A stretch of 64,000 nt of DNA from Klebsormidium nitens (lineage: Eukaryota > Streptophyta > Klebsormidiophyceae > Klebsormidiales > Klebsormidiaceae): contig DF236980.1 in NCBI GenBank assembly GCA_000708835.1, positions 163,999 through 227,998 on the forward strand. Direction: 5' to 3'. Both the position numbers and the translations under genes were made by a program. The notes under the pieces were generated by a model. The model did not search any database and was not told the origin of the DNA. It saw nothing but the letters and a program-made list of their open reading frames with translations. Shown one piece after another: positions 11,501-22,984 of this stretch. Each line of letters opens with the position of its first letter. Position 1 is the stretch's first letter.

Positions 11501-14074
11501 CAGGAGAGCTCCCGGTTATCTTCTGGTACCTCTCGCGTGTCTACGTTAACCACGCCGGGTTACTGCACACCCATGGGAACCACCTTTTGGCGATGCATAA
11601 GGTGCAAAATTTGGGTGGGGGCCGGAGAAAGTCGAGAGGGGGCGAGGGTACCGGGCGGTACGTACCGGGCGTGGACCAGTACCTGGTGACGGCGTACGGG
11701 AGGCTCGCGTGGGGGATGACGCAGGTGGGTGCAGCGGCGGTTTGCTTTTGGAAGCGTCGGTGTCGGGTCCGTTTGCGGCTTTCAGATGTCCAATTCAATC
11801 GTGCATTGCATTCGGGGCTGGACGTTTGGTTTTGAGTCCGGGAAGATGCGTGCTGAAGTGTGCAGATGCAGAGTCTCGACATTTGCTGATGTCAATTTTA
11901 TTGGTTAGCGTTATTTGAGACGCCCGCGAATTTTGATGCCGTGTTATCACTGCTAGGAGGCATCGAAATGCTCCGACTTAAGGTCATCGGCATTCTAAAA
12001 GCTTCTCAAACCCCGGTGGTTGTTGCCAAGCTGGGTCCGACGAAGGGTCCGACGAAGTTCCTTATAGAAGGGATGTGACACTGATTTCGCACCATTGGCA
12101 CGTTCGAAAGTGCGGGTCATTTCCGTCTCCAGAAGAGTGTATTCATTGGAACGATCTGAGAGAAGCTCAAAGGCAGGCAACGCTTCAGTGCGCTTAGTCG
12201 GAAGAAGGATCGAGGCCGAACCAAGCACTGACAACTGTGGCTTACGCGTTCAAACCCCTGAAATCATTGCTTGCTCACAGGCATTTGCGCTCTTGCAACG
12301 GTCAAACAAGCTGCCCCAACACGCATCACCTTTCAACAGCGGCTTCGAGGTGAGCGCGCTTTGTATCTGTTTCACATCTTCCGTCTCATTGACGCTCCTC
12401 AAAGCCCGGTAGAGGTGGTAGACCGTGATTGACTCTCTCTCTGAGTCTGCTGCAAAGCTGCGACGGGTAACTTTGACACAAGCAAGGAGGTCCAGAGTGC
12501 CGGACTCGGGGCAAAGTGCTGACAGAGTTGGACAGTGGCTCCGGAACAGGAGGCTGGGTCACGCGTATAGATTTGTCGGCTACTGAGAGAGGCACTTCTT
12601 TGGCATCTGCTGCTTAGTCCAGTCTTTGTGCGCCTGCCTCTTTGATAGGATTCAGCTCTCATATGAGCAATTCCGCAAACATGGCGACAAGCCTTTAAAA
12701 GCTCGGGCACAATTCTGAAATTTTGCACTCCACGCTTGTTCCGACAACGGGGGACCTTTTATTCTCACCTCTTCGCCGAAAAAGCTTGTAAAGGTCACAA
12801 CTTGGACTCCGTCTTTCTTCATACCCAGTGCACGACTTACCCAATGAATGGGCTGTGCACACCGACGCTAAGGTATACAGATCACATAAGGTATACAGAT
12901 CACAGACCTAGTCTTTCACGGATTTCCCCAGGTGTACCTTCAGCGCTTCGCCCCCTTCATAGCCGTCCAGCAGCCGGTTGCCATACCCTATGAGGAGTAC
13001 ACGGGCGAGCTGGAGTATATGCTATCCGCCCAGTATGACGTCCTTGGTGGGGCCCTCCGCGCGTTCGAGGACGCGCTCGAGATGACACGTGCCCTGTCCA
13101 CCGAGCTGGCCCGAATGGATCTACCACGTGTCAGCCAGGCGCGGCGCGCTGAGGAGTGCCGGCAGCTGGAGCAGGTAAAATTTTCAAGCATCGCAGTTTT
13201 TGTACAGACTGATTATTCTATTTTGTCATGAAATACAACTGTTTGTCGTTTGCTGACCGTTGACGAACGGCCACGTCACATCGTGATCCTTCTTGGCTGG
13301 CAGTTGGTGTCGTTTTGCTTCTCAGTCACGTGTTAACGTCGTCGGCTTTTTGACAATTTTGGTTCGGCATGTTCCGTCTGGGAGCACTGATTCTTCAAAA
13401 GGCACGTTGTTAATGAAAGAGAAGCGCGTCCGAGCGGAGTCGTCTGGGCTTGGGCGACTTTTACCTGACTTACAACAAAGATTTCCTGCTGCAAAACGTG
13501 TTCTTACTGACTTACATCGAAATAAACCTTGGCGTTCCCTGACTGTGTGAGCCGGCCCGAGCCTCCTGCCGGAGTGCAGCCTCTTCGTTGAAAAGAATAT
13601 GCCGTTATCGGTTTATCGCTGTCATGTCCTTTCCCCTTCTCGTGCACCTTCTCATGCGGAGAAAGGAAAAGTTCAAGAGACTCTAGGAGTCCCCTGAAGC
13701 TCCCAGATGCTTGCAGCAGGTGCAGCAGAACGTTGCAATAGCGCAGCGCAACGGTTTGAAAACGAAAGAATGATTCGAACGAGAAATCTCCTGTACGGAG
13801 GCGGTCGGTGCAGGTGGTAGAGCGCGTTGCAGGGGTTGCGCAACGTGGCAGCAGGTCGATACAAGTAACGGAATCGAAGGCGGAACCGGAACGGAATGCT
13901 AATTCGAGGGTGTCCGTTCGTGTGCAGGTTGTGCAGCGAAATGTTGTGGCCCTGAAGGTCCTAGCGCACGTGGGAGCCGCTTCCACGCACGCAGTAACCT
14001 GCGACTTCTCATATCACCAGTTTTTCCCGGTGTTGGTGGTCAAAAAGGTGACCGGAAAGACTTCCAAGAGTTAA
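5533..14074 (+). CDS. NAA35: NatC N-alpha-acetyltransferase auxiliary subunit (NAA35/MAK10); 5' exon unresolved
   Basis: This is the large auxiliary subunit of NatC, which acetylates N-terminal Met followed by hydrophobic residues on nascent chains. Exons joined by phase: about 5533-5612, 5911-6051, 6500-6667, 7280-7430, 7854-9004, 9539-9820, 10218-10316, 10740-10802, 11368-11724, 12281-12349, 12932-13174, 13928-14074. The hallmark MDPKMDAGM lies at the start of the second exon, preceded by ELIHGENFSLFEAMAAIE. Other family blocks are SGHTLAQTVYSCLYLH, the FDESVNRRLL segment, SRQRRKL, and the C-terminal DFSYHQFFPV. The upstream exon with the start codon was not found; an in-frame ATG at 5451 is possible but unconvincing. 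From exon 2 on it encodes 956 residues, against roughly 700-725 for relatives; the excess is a disordered Gly/Ser/Ala/Glu/Arg-rich stretch in exon 5 (about 8085-8900). The intron after 7430 needs a GC donor. Confidence 0.93.
8085..8230 (+). repeat. Short GACGTCAG-bearing repeats inside the NAA35 exon
   Basis: Four copies of GACGTCAG (at about 8083, 8138, 8164 and 8188) are embedded in imperfect short repeats within the low-complexity coding insertion of NAA35. They encode part of the Thr/Ser/Ala/Gly-rich disordered segment. The core resembles a CRE/bZIP site, but its position in the middle of a large coding exon makes coding-repeat expansion the simpler reading. Confidence 0.6.
12872..12907. 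repeat. Direct duplication of an 18-bp unit
   Basis: The unit AAGGTATACAGATCACA is present twice back to back in the NAA35 intron just upstream of the exon that starts at 12932. It looks like a simple slippage duplication near the acceptor. Confidence 0.7.
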
Positions 14075-15410
14075 AACGTTCGTCCGTGCGAAACTAAGGA
14101 GGAAGGGGCATGCGTTTACGCATGCACAGACTCGCCCACCAGCCAATAACTAACGAACCCAGGTGCATGTGGTCTGAGTCCGCACATGCACAGATTCCAA
14201 ATCGAAAGGCTACCATCGGCGCACATCTTCGATGTGTGTGTGGTCTGCCGGTTCCGCTTTTCCTTGGCCTTGGGTATCAGGCAAGCTACATCTCACCACT
14301 TGACGTCCCAGTACCAAGTCTTGCGCTGCTTGCAGCTTACATTAAGCTGGAGCAAGGTATGGTTTGACGCTGAGGTTATGGTATAATTTACTTGGGCCGA
14401 GTTGTGGGTATCCACATCCATCCCTCCTTGGAAGTCAAGTTACTCAAAATCTGACTGCTGTCAGTTCCAGGCCGTTTGCAATCGCCGCTGTCGGCCCACA
14501 CATTGTGCCAGCAGTCAGCTTTGTATGCATGTGCTGCCCATATATACGATCCCTTTAGTGGGCCTCGGCCGGGCCTGGCCTCGAATGTGCAACCGTACGA
14601 ACGGGCATCTGAATGCACGCGAGGGCCCCTGTCATGTTTTCTGTTCACAAGCCCATGCCCATTGCAGACATGCTGCCATCCATTGCTGGCTTCATGCACA
14701 GAAAAGGCATGGTGATTGTGAAAGTCCTTATATATTTGTTGAAATGTTTGTTGGAGGTACGGAGTTTCCACCCTGCAAGGTTTCAAGCGTGCCTGTTTTG
14801 TGCACAAGTGGTCTAATTGTCGATTCATTCTACCTACCTCGAACGGGGCCAGTAGTCGGAGGACTGTACAATTAAGCAGAGACCCCTTGCACCGTACTCG
14901 ACCGTACGAAGGGATCCCCCTGCAAACGCGATCCGACGGACTCTTGATCAAGTTCTGGACCGGAACTTGAGCTTGAAAACGGAATTGCGCGGGAAGGACT
15001 TCAAACACTTGACGTCAGCAGGGCCAAGCAGGCCTGCAAAAGCACCCTGGCCCCGGCCCCTTTCCCATCATAAGAAAGGACGCTTCAGCCTTCACCGTTT
15101 GGCATTGGCATTGTAGTCCTATGTTTACAAATGTCCGGGCAGCACAAAGTGCATCAAAGTGAATCAGTGCCAGTCGTATTGTCCCTAGCTGTCAACCGTT
15201 CTGGAGCAGCAACCTTTGCTCCGTGCGGCGCATTTCTACGTGCTGGTAATATTTGTATGAAGGTCTTTCTCGTTAAGCAGGGCACTTCACCACACAGTCA
15301 GCCGTGCTAATTGGAACTAAATAGTTGACCAGTGAGAGTACCGGGTGTCATTTGAAGTGGTAGCTCTGTGTAGAAGAACACCATCACAGCGCACTTTGAG
15401 GGAGCAAAGA
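14075..15410. other. Intergenic region between NAA35 and FEN1
   Basis: This 1.3 kb holds the NAA35 3' end and the FEN1 promoter. Open frames here (for example 14388-15008 on the minus strand) show no family features and I treat them as chance. A small perfect hairpin, GCATGCG and CGCATGC around TTTA, lies near 14109-14126. Confidence 0.4.
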
Positions 15411-18400
15411 ATGGGGGTGAAGGTAAGCTTGCTGACCTTTCGAATCGCTGAATCTTGAAAGTGGACTTGCCCCGGCCCATTCATTTGCTCCTGTCCTCAG
15501 CTTGACTTTGAGCTTCCAAACCTATTTTAAACCCTCTCCAAACCCAATCCAAACTCATTCTGCTTTGCAGGGTTTAACAAAGCTCCTGGCGGACAATGCC
15601 CCACGATGCATGCGAGAGCAGAAGTTCGAAAACTACTTTGGTAGGAGGATTGCTATTGATGCAAGTATGAGCATATACTCCTTCCTGGTAAGACACCTTA
15701 TCTGGAATATTCAAGTTGTCTCATGCTTTCCCAACTATTGCTTCCCCTTCAAGAGGACCATTGAGCAGGAGTTTTTTGCTTGCGGCAGTCCCAGAATGAT
15801 TCTGATTGACTGTGCGGCTCTCTCATCTTTTCACCATCACCGAACTGGATTAGCATATCTAGTGCAAAGCACCACTATAAAGCGCCACAAAAACCACCGC
15901 ACTACTAGCTTATCTAGTGCAAAGCACCACTATATAGCGCCACAAAAAGGTGACTCGGTGTTCATGCTTACCACAGATTGTGATTGGCCGGACCGGGCAG
16001 GAGACCCTCACGAACGAAGCAGGGGAGAGCACAAGGTGAGCAGAGGCACATTGCTAAAGGGCATTAATGACTAATCGCAAGGCTGAAACAGTCTCTGTTC
16101 TTGACGAATGCTTACTGAAAGTCACCAGTATGTCGATAAGAGTATGAATGTTGGTTGCGACTGGCACGTCAACAGATTGAACACTGACTGTGCGTTTCTT
16201 GGGATATTCGTGTGCAGTCATCTTCAAGGCATGTTTACGAGGACCATCCGATTGGTGGAGGCTGGCATGAAGCCCTTGTGAGTCCCCTGTGGTATCTTAC
16301 TGTCTTCGGAATTCACCCTCAAGTGTCCCGATCATTATTGTTGAAAGTTTCAGGTTTCATCCTGCGACAGGAGATATTTACTTAACATTTCCCCAAGTAT
16401 ATCGGCAATCTGGCATGGTTTTCAGCACATTCGTCAAAAATCCTTTTCTCCCCTAGTGCCCCATTCAGTTCCTGTACTTTATTCTCATATCCAGTTCATT
16501 GAATGATAAATTCCAAGACACTATGGTGGTATCCACAGCCGTTCATCACATCAAATGAATCCGACAGCCGGGAGGCGCCATGACCAGCGATGTAGATACC
16601 TGTCGATTGCCCTACTTGAGGGGGTATTCCATTCCTGGTTACGCTTCGGACTATCTGCATGAACTTCAACGTCAGACTTTTCTGGAGAACAATATAGCTT
16701 CATTGTGGTGCAATCAAAAGGCTTGATAGGGTTGGGCTTCACATCTCTTATTGGGTCTCTCCAGGTATGTTTTTGATGGGAAGCCACCAGAGTTGAAGAC
16801 TGCGGAGCTTAAGAAAAGGTAAGGCTCTGATATGAATTTGCTATCGAGACACAAGTCAGATACCTGGTAGACTTTGTAGCGTCACTGCCAGGAGTGGTAA
16901 ACAACGGTCATCTGTTAGAAATCTCAATTCTGTTTACCTGGACAATCAAACGATTGAGTACCGTACCGGGCACAAGGATTCAGCCAGGTTGGGTGTCCCC
17001 GATTTGTGCGTCAGCTCCATTCAAGTTGCCCAGCGGCCTCCTAGACGTACTTCATGACGAGAAGATTTAGGGAGGAGAAGTCTCGACCTAACTGGAAACC
17101 TGATTGAAGATTACGCGCTCCCCACGTGCACCCACCCTAAACCCCTACCTAACCCACCCGTCCCAGCGCTGATTCTTATCATTCACTGAGCTTATTGGTC
17201 ACTGCGTTGATTGGGAGCTTCTTCACCCCACGCTGGTGACAGGCTGGAGAAGCCCATGGATGCTACCAGAAGTTGACAACAGAATATCTAAGCGCCTCCG
17301 CACCTGAACCTACCCTACCAACCCATCCCCCAGCCATGGCCTCACAGGTGTTAGTTCCTTACACACAACAAATCCATTTTCAATGCAGGCTGGAAAAGCG
17401 CACGGACGCCACCGCCGCGCTGGCCACTGCGCAGGAGACGGGAGAGGCCGCCGACATCGAGAAGTACAGCAAGCGCACGGTGCGCGTGAGCCGCCAGCAG
17501 AACGAGGACTGCCGCAAGCTGCTCCGCCTGATGGGCGTGCCTGTAGTGGAGGCACCCGCCGAGGCGGAGGCAGAGTGCGCCAACCTCTGCAAGCTGGGCA
17601 AGGTGAGAGGGCACCCGCACGATAGACAAGGGGCCGGTATACGAATGAGCGAGGAACTCAAAAGGAAGCGACGGGAGCCCGCACAAAGCGGTGGAGATTG
17701 GGCGTAAAAGGTCCGCAGGTGGAGCGGTCAGTCCGCTGTCAGAATCGGAGGTGGAGCCAGGGCTACCGACGCTTCTTGCCATGCCTACGCCCATTTCTGG
17801 TGCTAGTAAGGCCCAATGACCGTGTGTCCGAAGTGTTGGGGATTTGGTGGAGCTCCGTCCAATTCGATACAAGCCACTATTGGGGCTTCATTTGACTTAT
17901 CCGTCATGAATATTGAATCCCATTCCGGTCACTCGTGACGTGTGTCTCATTTTTGCCAGACTTATGCATTTCTATACTCGTGAAGAAGCCGTAAAGACAT
18001 TGAACGCTGCCTTAAGGATGTTCTTTCTCTGTTCTTGACAAGTCTTCGACTTTGTGATGGAGTATCCTGCCCCTCGATTTGAAAGAGACTATCTCGGAGT
18101 TAGCGGGTTACTTCCGTTTTTATCCTTTCCCACCGTCGGTTTTCACAGCCACTTCTGGAACCGCGAACAAGTCTACGAACGCGGGCAATCGAAGGATCAC
18201 CGCAAGCATTCATGAACATCTGCAGATTTGTACTTAGAACTTGCCGTTCATGGGGTAACTATGCTCCTCATGCTTTCCGGTTCCCCACCCAGGTGTACGG
18301 GGCTTCCACGGAGGACATGGATGCTCTCACGTTCGGCACCCCGCGCCTGATCCGCCACCTCATGGAGCCCGCCGCGCGCAAGATCCCTGCCATGGAGTTC

Positions 18401-21400
18401 GAGCTAGATAAGGCGAGTATTGGTCTCGCTCAATTAACACTGGAACTGTCAAGTTTCTAGGGAGATGCTGTGAGCCACTGGTGTCAGTCACGCTTAGTCT
18501 AACACTGAGATCGTCAAGCTGCTCGGGAGATGCTGTAATCCTTCGACCCTGACCTTACGTCCGAGTCTAATCGTCAAAGATCCGTTAACTGCAACGGAAG
18601 GTTTGAAGGCTGAACAAAACGGAAGCTGTCAAGCTGCTCGGGAGATGCTATAATGCTTCGACCCTGATCGTACGTCCGAGTCTAATCGTCAAAAATCCGT
18701 TAACTGCAACGGAAGGTTTGAAAATTGAAGGAAACAAAAGCTGTAAAGAGTGATTGCCTTGATTTGGAAGACATTGCACACACCTCCCTACATACCAGCT
18801 TGTGTGGACCAACAGCAAGCGAAACAATTGAAACACGAAGATACTCGCTATTTCGACTAGTCGTTTCTTGCAAGTAGATCTCTTTTCATTTTTTGCACGT
18901 AGATCTCTTTTTTCTTGCACGTAGATTCTGGAGGAGCTGGCCTTGACAATGGACCAATTCATCGACCTCTGCATTCTCAGCGGCTGCGACTACTGCGACC
19001 CCATCAAAGGTATACCGTCAGCTATGGACCTTTCAGGAGGCCGTAAAGCTCCGAAGTTTTGCCTCTTGCTTTCACCTTGCTACCGGCGTTGCTAAGCATA
19101 GTCGAACGACGGCCATTGACCTCCAAGAGTGTTCGTTTTGCATCAGTATCAGTCGCTCTCCCAGATTCACTCAAGGAATACGCAGCAGTATCCGAGTTCA
19201 AAACCGCGGCTCCGTTTTGGGCACGGAAGCCGTTACAAGCTCCACTTTATGGGGTTTCTACGAGGCCACACTCGACTAGAACCTTTTCGGCTTGTTTTCG
19301 AAGTCATATTTTCGATTTTACCAAGCTTCCTGCGCATAAACGTTGTCAGTGTTCGTACAAGCATGTCGCAAATTTGCCCTGTTTTCGTTTTGCTATTCCA
19401 AACGACTACGTTTGTTGCCGAGAATCCCCCGGTGAATATGGGCCCTGGCTGGTGCAGGCATCGGGGGTATCACCGCGCTCAAGCTCGTTCGGCAACACGG
19501 CAGCATCGAGAAGATCCTGGAAGCCATCGACACCGCCAAGTGAGGAAGCCCCTTCTACCAGCAGTCTCGATTTTCTGTTGAGTTACGGCTATGTTGAGTT
19601 AGATCATGCCCGGGGGACGGGTGGGGTTGGTTTGGGGGTTTAGGGTGGGTGCGGGTGCGGAGCATGTTAACTATCGGTTTGGGTTTTTAGTTTGTTTGAG
19701 CCCGGGGACTTGATCTAACTCAACATACACGTAATTCAACATAAAATCGAGACTTATCCTTCTACCTCAACCTGCTTTGCTGTGTACCTGACTCTATCGC
19801 GTGCCTGTTGTTCAAAAGAGCTGTTGGCAGGTTCTGTCAGTTTTGTCAGTTCTGTCACCTTCTTGAAAAGGGTGTCAGCGAACGCATCCGCGTTTGGCGA
19901 TCAATCACCACGGAACGGGGCTGTTTCCGTCGCTTCGATACACACGTCCTGGCAGCGACTTTGAAGCTGATTTCTGCTACTCGAAGGACGCCGCCAAAGC
20001 CGCGTCGATTCCTTGATTTGCAACGGGCCGAAAGGGCGTCAGATGCCAAGGGCAAACCTGTGCAATCAAGTCCTCGTCCTCAGGAAGAAAGTACGTCCGA
20101 GGGCCAATATTGAATCCCGACACCGCCTTCGGCGACCAATCCAGTGCCGAGGCACACTATCTGGTCGCCTGAGGGTTATTCATGCCCCGACGCCCTCTTT
20201 CACCGTCTCCGCGCTCCGTCGCCCGTTCTCACGTTGTGGCAAAATCTGGTAGTTCGGAAGCCCTAGAAATCGGCAACTCTAAACCAAAAAGTGGCCGGTT
20301 GCAGGTACCAGATTGCCTCCGATTGGCCGTACAAGGAGGCGCGCAAGATGTTCCAGGCGCCCGAGGTGACCCCCGCGGACCAGATCCCCGAGTTCAAGTG
20401 GGTTGCGCCGGACGAAGAGGTACGCCACGCACTTCGTTTATTCACCGCTGCACTTGCGCAGGGGCCTGCCGGCCAGTCAAAACTCCTTTACTATATGATA
20501 ATAAGCTCAAGTTCCGCTACAAGGCGAACCTAATATAAGATTCTACACCGGAAAGGTTAACGGCTCCGCAACCCGTGCCCCAAACTACATCCCCAAACTA
20601 ACCCCACCCGGCTCAGAGAGGCTGATCTGATATAAACTGCGGTTATCGTTACTAATCTAGGAAGTCGAACTTTTGGCCTGCCGCCCGTGTCTCAGCTGCC
20701 CTGCTTGAGCGTTACTCCACGGGCCGTTTGCGAGTTTCGGCACCGAGTGGTTTCTCATGCAGGTCGAATGCCGTGCACTTTGAGAATTGGTAACCTCCGT
20801 TTCATCTGAGCTGTTACTATTTAGGCATTCACCCAGGGCACAAAGCAACCAAATTTGGAGTAACAAAATCACGCATTCCGCACTCATTACCCCAAATGAA
20901 CCTCACCTGTCTCCGAGACCTGTATCTAAGTGAACGAAGCGCATCGATAAGGACGATTCTTACACTTTGACGCTGATGCGTGCTTTTGTTCGCGGCAGGG
21001 CATCAAGAAGTTTTTGGTGGACGAGAACGGGTTCAACCACGAGCGGGTCACCAAGGTAAGCCCGCCACGTCACTGGCTACGTCACTCCTGCACGTCCCGA
21101 CGTTACTCCGTCGATTACCGTCGACAGCTTCTTGATGGGTCCAGAGACACATTTTAGATGAGTCACTCGAGACCGAATGACCCAAGCAGACAAGCACAGC
21201 CTGGTTACTTTCTCGGCGGCCTGGTGACAGTTTTAGTGGGAGTCGTCCGTCTCAGCGCACTTCGACTTGGTTTTTAGCAAATCGACACAATCATCCGAAT
21301 GTTTGAGAATGATTCAACTCGGGTAAAGAGCAAAGTCGAAGTCACTGCCGTGTAAAGTATTCCAAGAATCTTACAAAACTGTTCCAAGAATCGAGAAAGG

Positions 21401-22152
21401 GTAATAATAAATGCGCATGGATAGATGCAGGGTAAAGCAAAAAATTCAATGGACTACCGCTTGACGACTGCGTCCCATTGGGCTGCAGGGTATTGAGAAG
21501 CTGAAGGCGTCGCGCGCAAAGGGGGCGCAGGGCCGCCTCGACACGTTCTTCAAGATCACCCCCGGAGCCGGCGGAGCAGCGCCTAAACGGAAGGTAGGTC
21601 CGGTTGCAGATTTTCTTGCCGTTTGTCAGAATTGTCAGAGGGAGGAATTAAAGGATTATAGGTCGAAGGGATCCCTCAAAAGCTACCGGCCGAGAGTCCG
21701 CATTCTCCTTCCATCGGTTCTGTCAAGCGCAGGAGGACTTGGGATGGAGGCGCCTGAGAGGAAGAAAATTGCCGTGCAATTGGATTGTTATGATATGCAG
21801 TCCGTGCTTATGGCAGGTTCGGATGCTCCCCTAAGGCAAAGGACTTCTGACGTACTTGGTTTTTGGTACGTCTCCGTCTCGGAGGTCTCGCTTTACCTGC
21901 AGCGATGCTTTCTCAAGAAGCTCGTCCTAGCTGCGACACCGCTCGCGTGGTCTCTTGTTAACCTTGTAGGTGCCTCGATTAGTTGCGGCTCTGCTTTCTT
22001 TTATAAGGACTAAGCTAAAACGTGAATCGTGCATCTCAATCTGAGGCTTGCACTTGCAGGCCGAAGATGATAAAGGGACGAAAGGAGCACCTGCAAAGAA
22101 AGGCAAGGGGGCGAGCACGAAAGCCGCTGCGCCAAAGGGGAAGAAGAAGTAG
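15411..22152 (+). CDS. FEN1: Flap endonuclease 1
   Basis: This is the structure-specific 5' nuclease that removes RNA-DNA flaps in Okazaki fragment maturation and long-patch base excision repair; it acts in the nucleus with PCNA. Thirteen exons join in frame to 390 residues: 15411-15422, 15571-15687, 15977-16035, 16218-16277, 16765-16818, 17389-17602, 18293-18412, 18925-19009, 19458-19539, 20305-20419, 20999-21055, 21489-21593, 22060-22152. The first exon encodes only MGVK. Metal-binding acidic residues are all present: D34 (AIDAS), D87 (VFDGKPP), E159 and E161 (APAEAEAEC), D180 and D182 (TEDMDAL), D234 (SGCDYCD). The helix-hairpin-helix [10 protein letters not shown] follows. A PIP box QGRLDTFF at 339-346 binds PCNA, and a Lys/Ala-rich tail ends the protein. 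The intron after 18412 is GC-AG by phase; all others are GT-AG. Length and order match the family fully. Confidence 0.98.
15853..15949. repeat. Two-copy tandem repeat in FEN1 intron 2
   Basis: A unit of about 54 bp is repeated twice with few differences, sharing TATCTAGTGCAAAGCACCAC followed by a GCGCCACAAAAA tail. The second copy ends about 30 bases before the acceptor of exon 3 (15977). It does not match the exon itself, so it differs from the exon-edge arrays elsewhere in the window. Confidence 0.85.
18449..18742. repeat. Tandem repeat, about 115-bp unit, in a FEN1 intron
   Basis: Two well-matched copies (from about 18517 and 18632) share CTGCTCGGGAGATGCT, a CTTCGACCCTGA segment, CGTCCGAGTCTAATCGTCAA and CTGCAACGGAAGGTTTGA. 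A degenerate partial third copy lies near 18449. The array sits in the GC-AG intron between exons 7 and 8 and does not match the flanking exons. Confidence 0.85.
19560..19757. mobile_element. MITE-like element with 9-bp target duplication
   Basis: Terminal inverted repeats of about 45 bp, imperfect, begin at the left with CAGTCTCGATTTTCTGTTGA and end at the right with the reverse complement of a near-identical sequence. The element is directly flanked by CCTTCTACC on both sides (19551-19559 and 19758-19766), a 9-bp target-site duplication typical of Mutator-like elements. There is no coding capacity. It lies in a FEN1 intron, 20 bases downstream of the donor at 19540. Confidence 0.8.
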
Positions 22153-22984
22153 GTGTATTCGTAGACGACTGGAGTAGCCCCACGTGCAGTCGAAAGGAGT
22201 TACAAGTGCCCCGCGAAGACGGTGGTCGATTGCAAGCAGCTTGTGTGCATTGGGAATGAAAGGCTGCTTAGCGGAGCAGAGCCACATTGAACGTTCTTCC
22301 AAACGTTGTGAATAGGTACATGTAAGAAGCTTCGCTGACTTTGAACTGAGTTGATGAGCTGAAGTGCTTACTGGAGGAGTTGTCCCGAACGGACTTGTTT
22401 ATTTCTTTCACACAGGATTACTGCACTGATTCGCATGGCGCTCAGTACTTCCATATGAGGCGTAAGTATACGGCTGGTAATGTCTGGTAGTGATATTACT
22501 ATTTTGTTTTCAAATTAACTTGAGCTCGGTCCCGCCAGCCGCACTGCAACTTGGCAACTGCCAGTGATCGACAGGCTAAGGGCGTTAACAAATTGGAAGT
22601 TACCATGGGTTATCTTCTCCGGCCATGATCTCATGCAGACCAGCGGCCATGCACGGGTGCACCGTGCACCGTACACATCGGAACAAGTCATATAGGGACT
22701 GAGCGGTTATATAAGGCCGGCATCATGCAACGTCTGGCAACATTGGAATAGCCATATACGGCATCGCAGAGACAATGTTCTTTTTTCTGCCTTTTGACTG
22801 GATTCAATTACAAGCCACAACAATTCATGCATGCTGGGCATGTGAGAGCACTGTTGAAGCACTGGCGCGCACACATCCCTTGCAAGCCTGCCCCTCGGGA
22901 CCCGCTGTAATCCTTCAGCCAAGAAGTGAGCGATGATTCTTTCTGAACCTCCCGAATGCACGTACGTTGAAACTTGAACAGCTA
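22153..22984. other. Intergenic region between convergent FEN1 and HYPK
   Basis: About 0.8 kb that should contain the 3' UTRs of both genes. I see no gene, repeat or RNA here. Confidence 0.5.
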
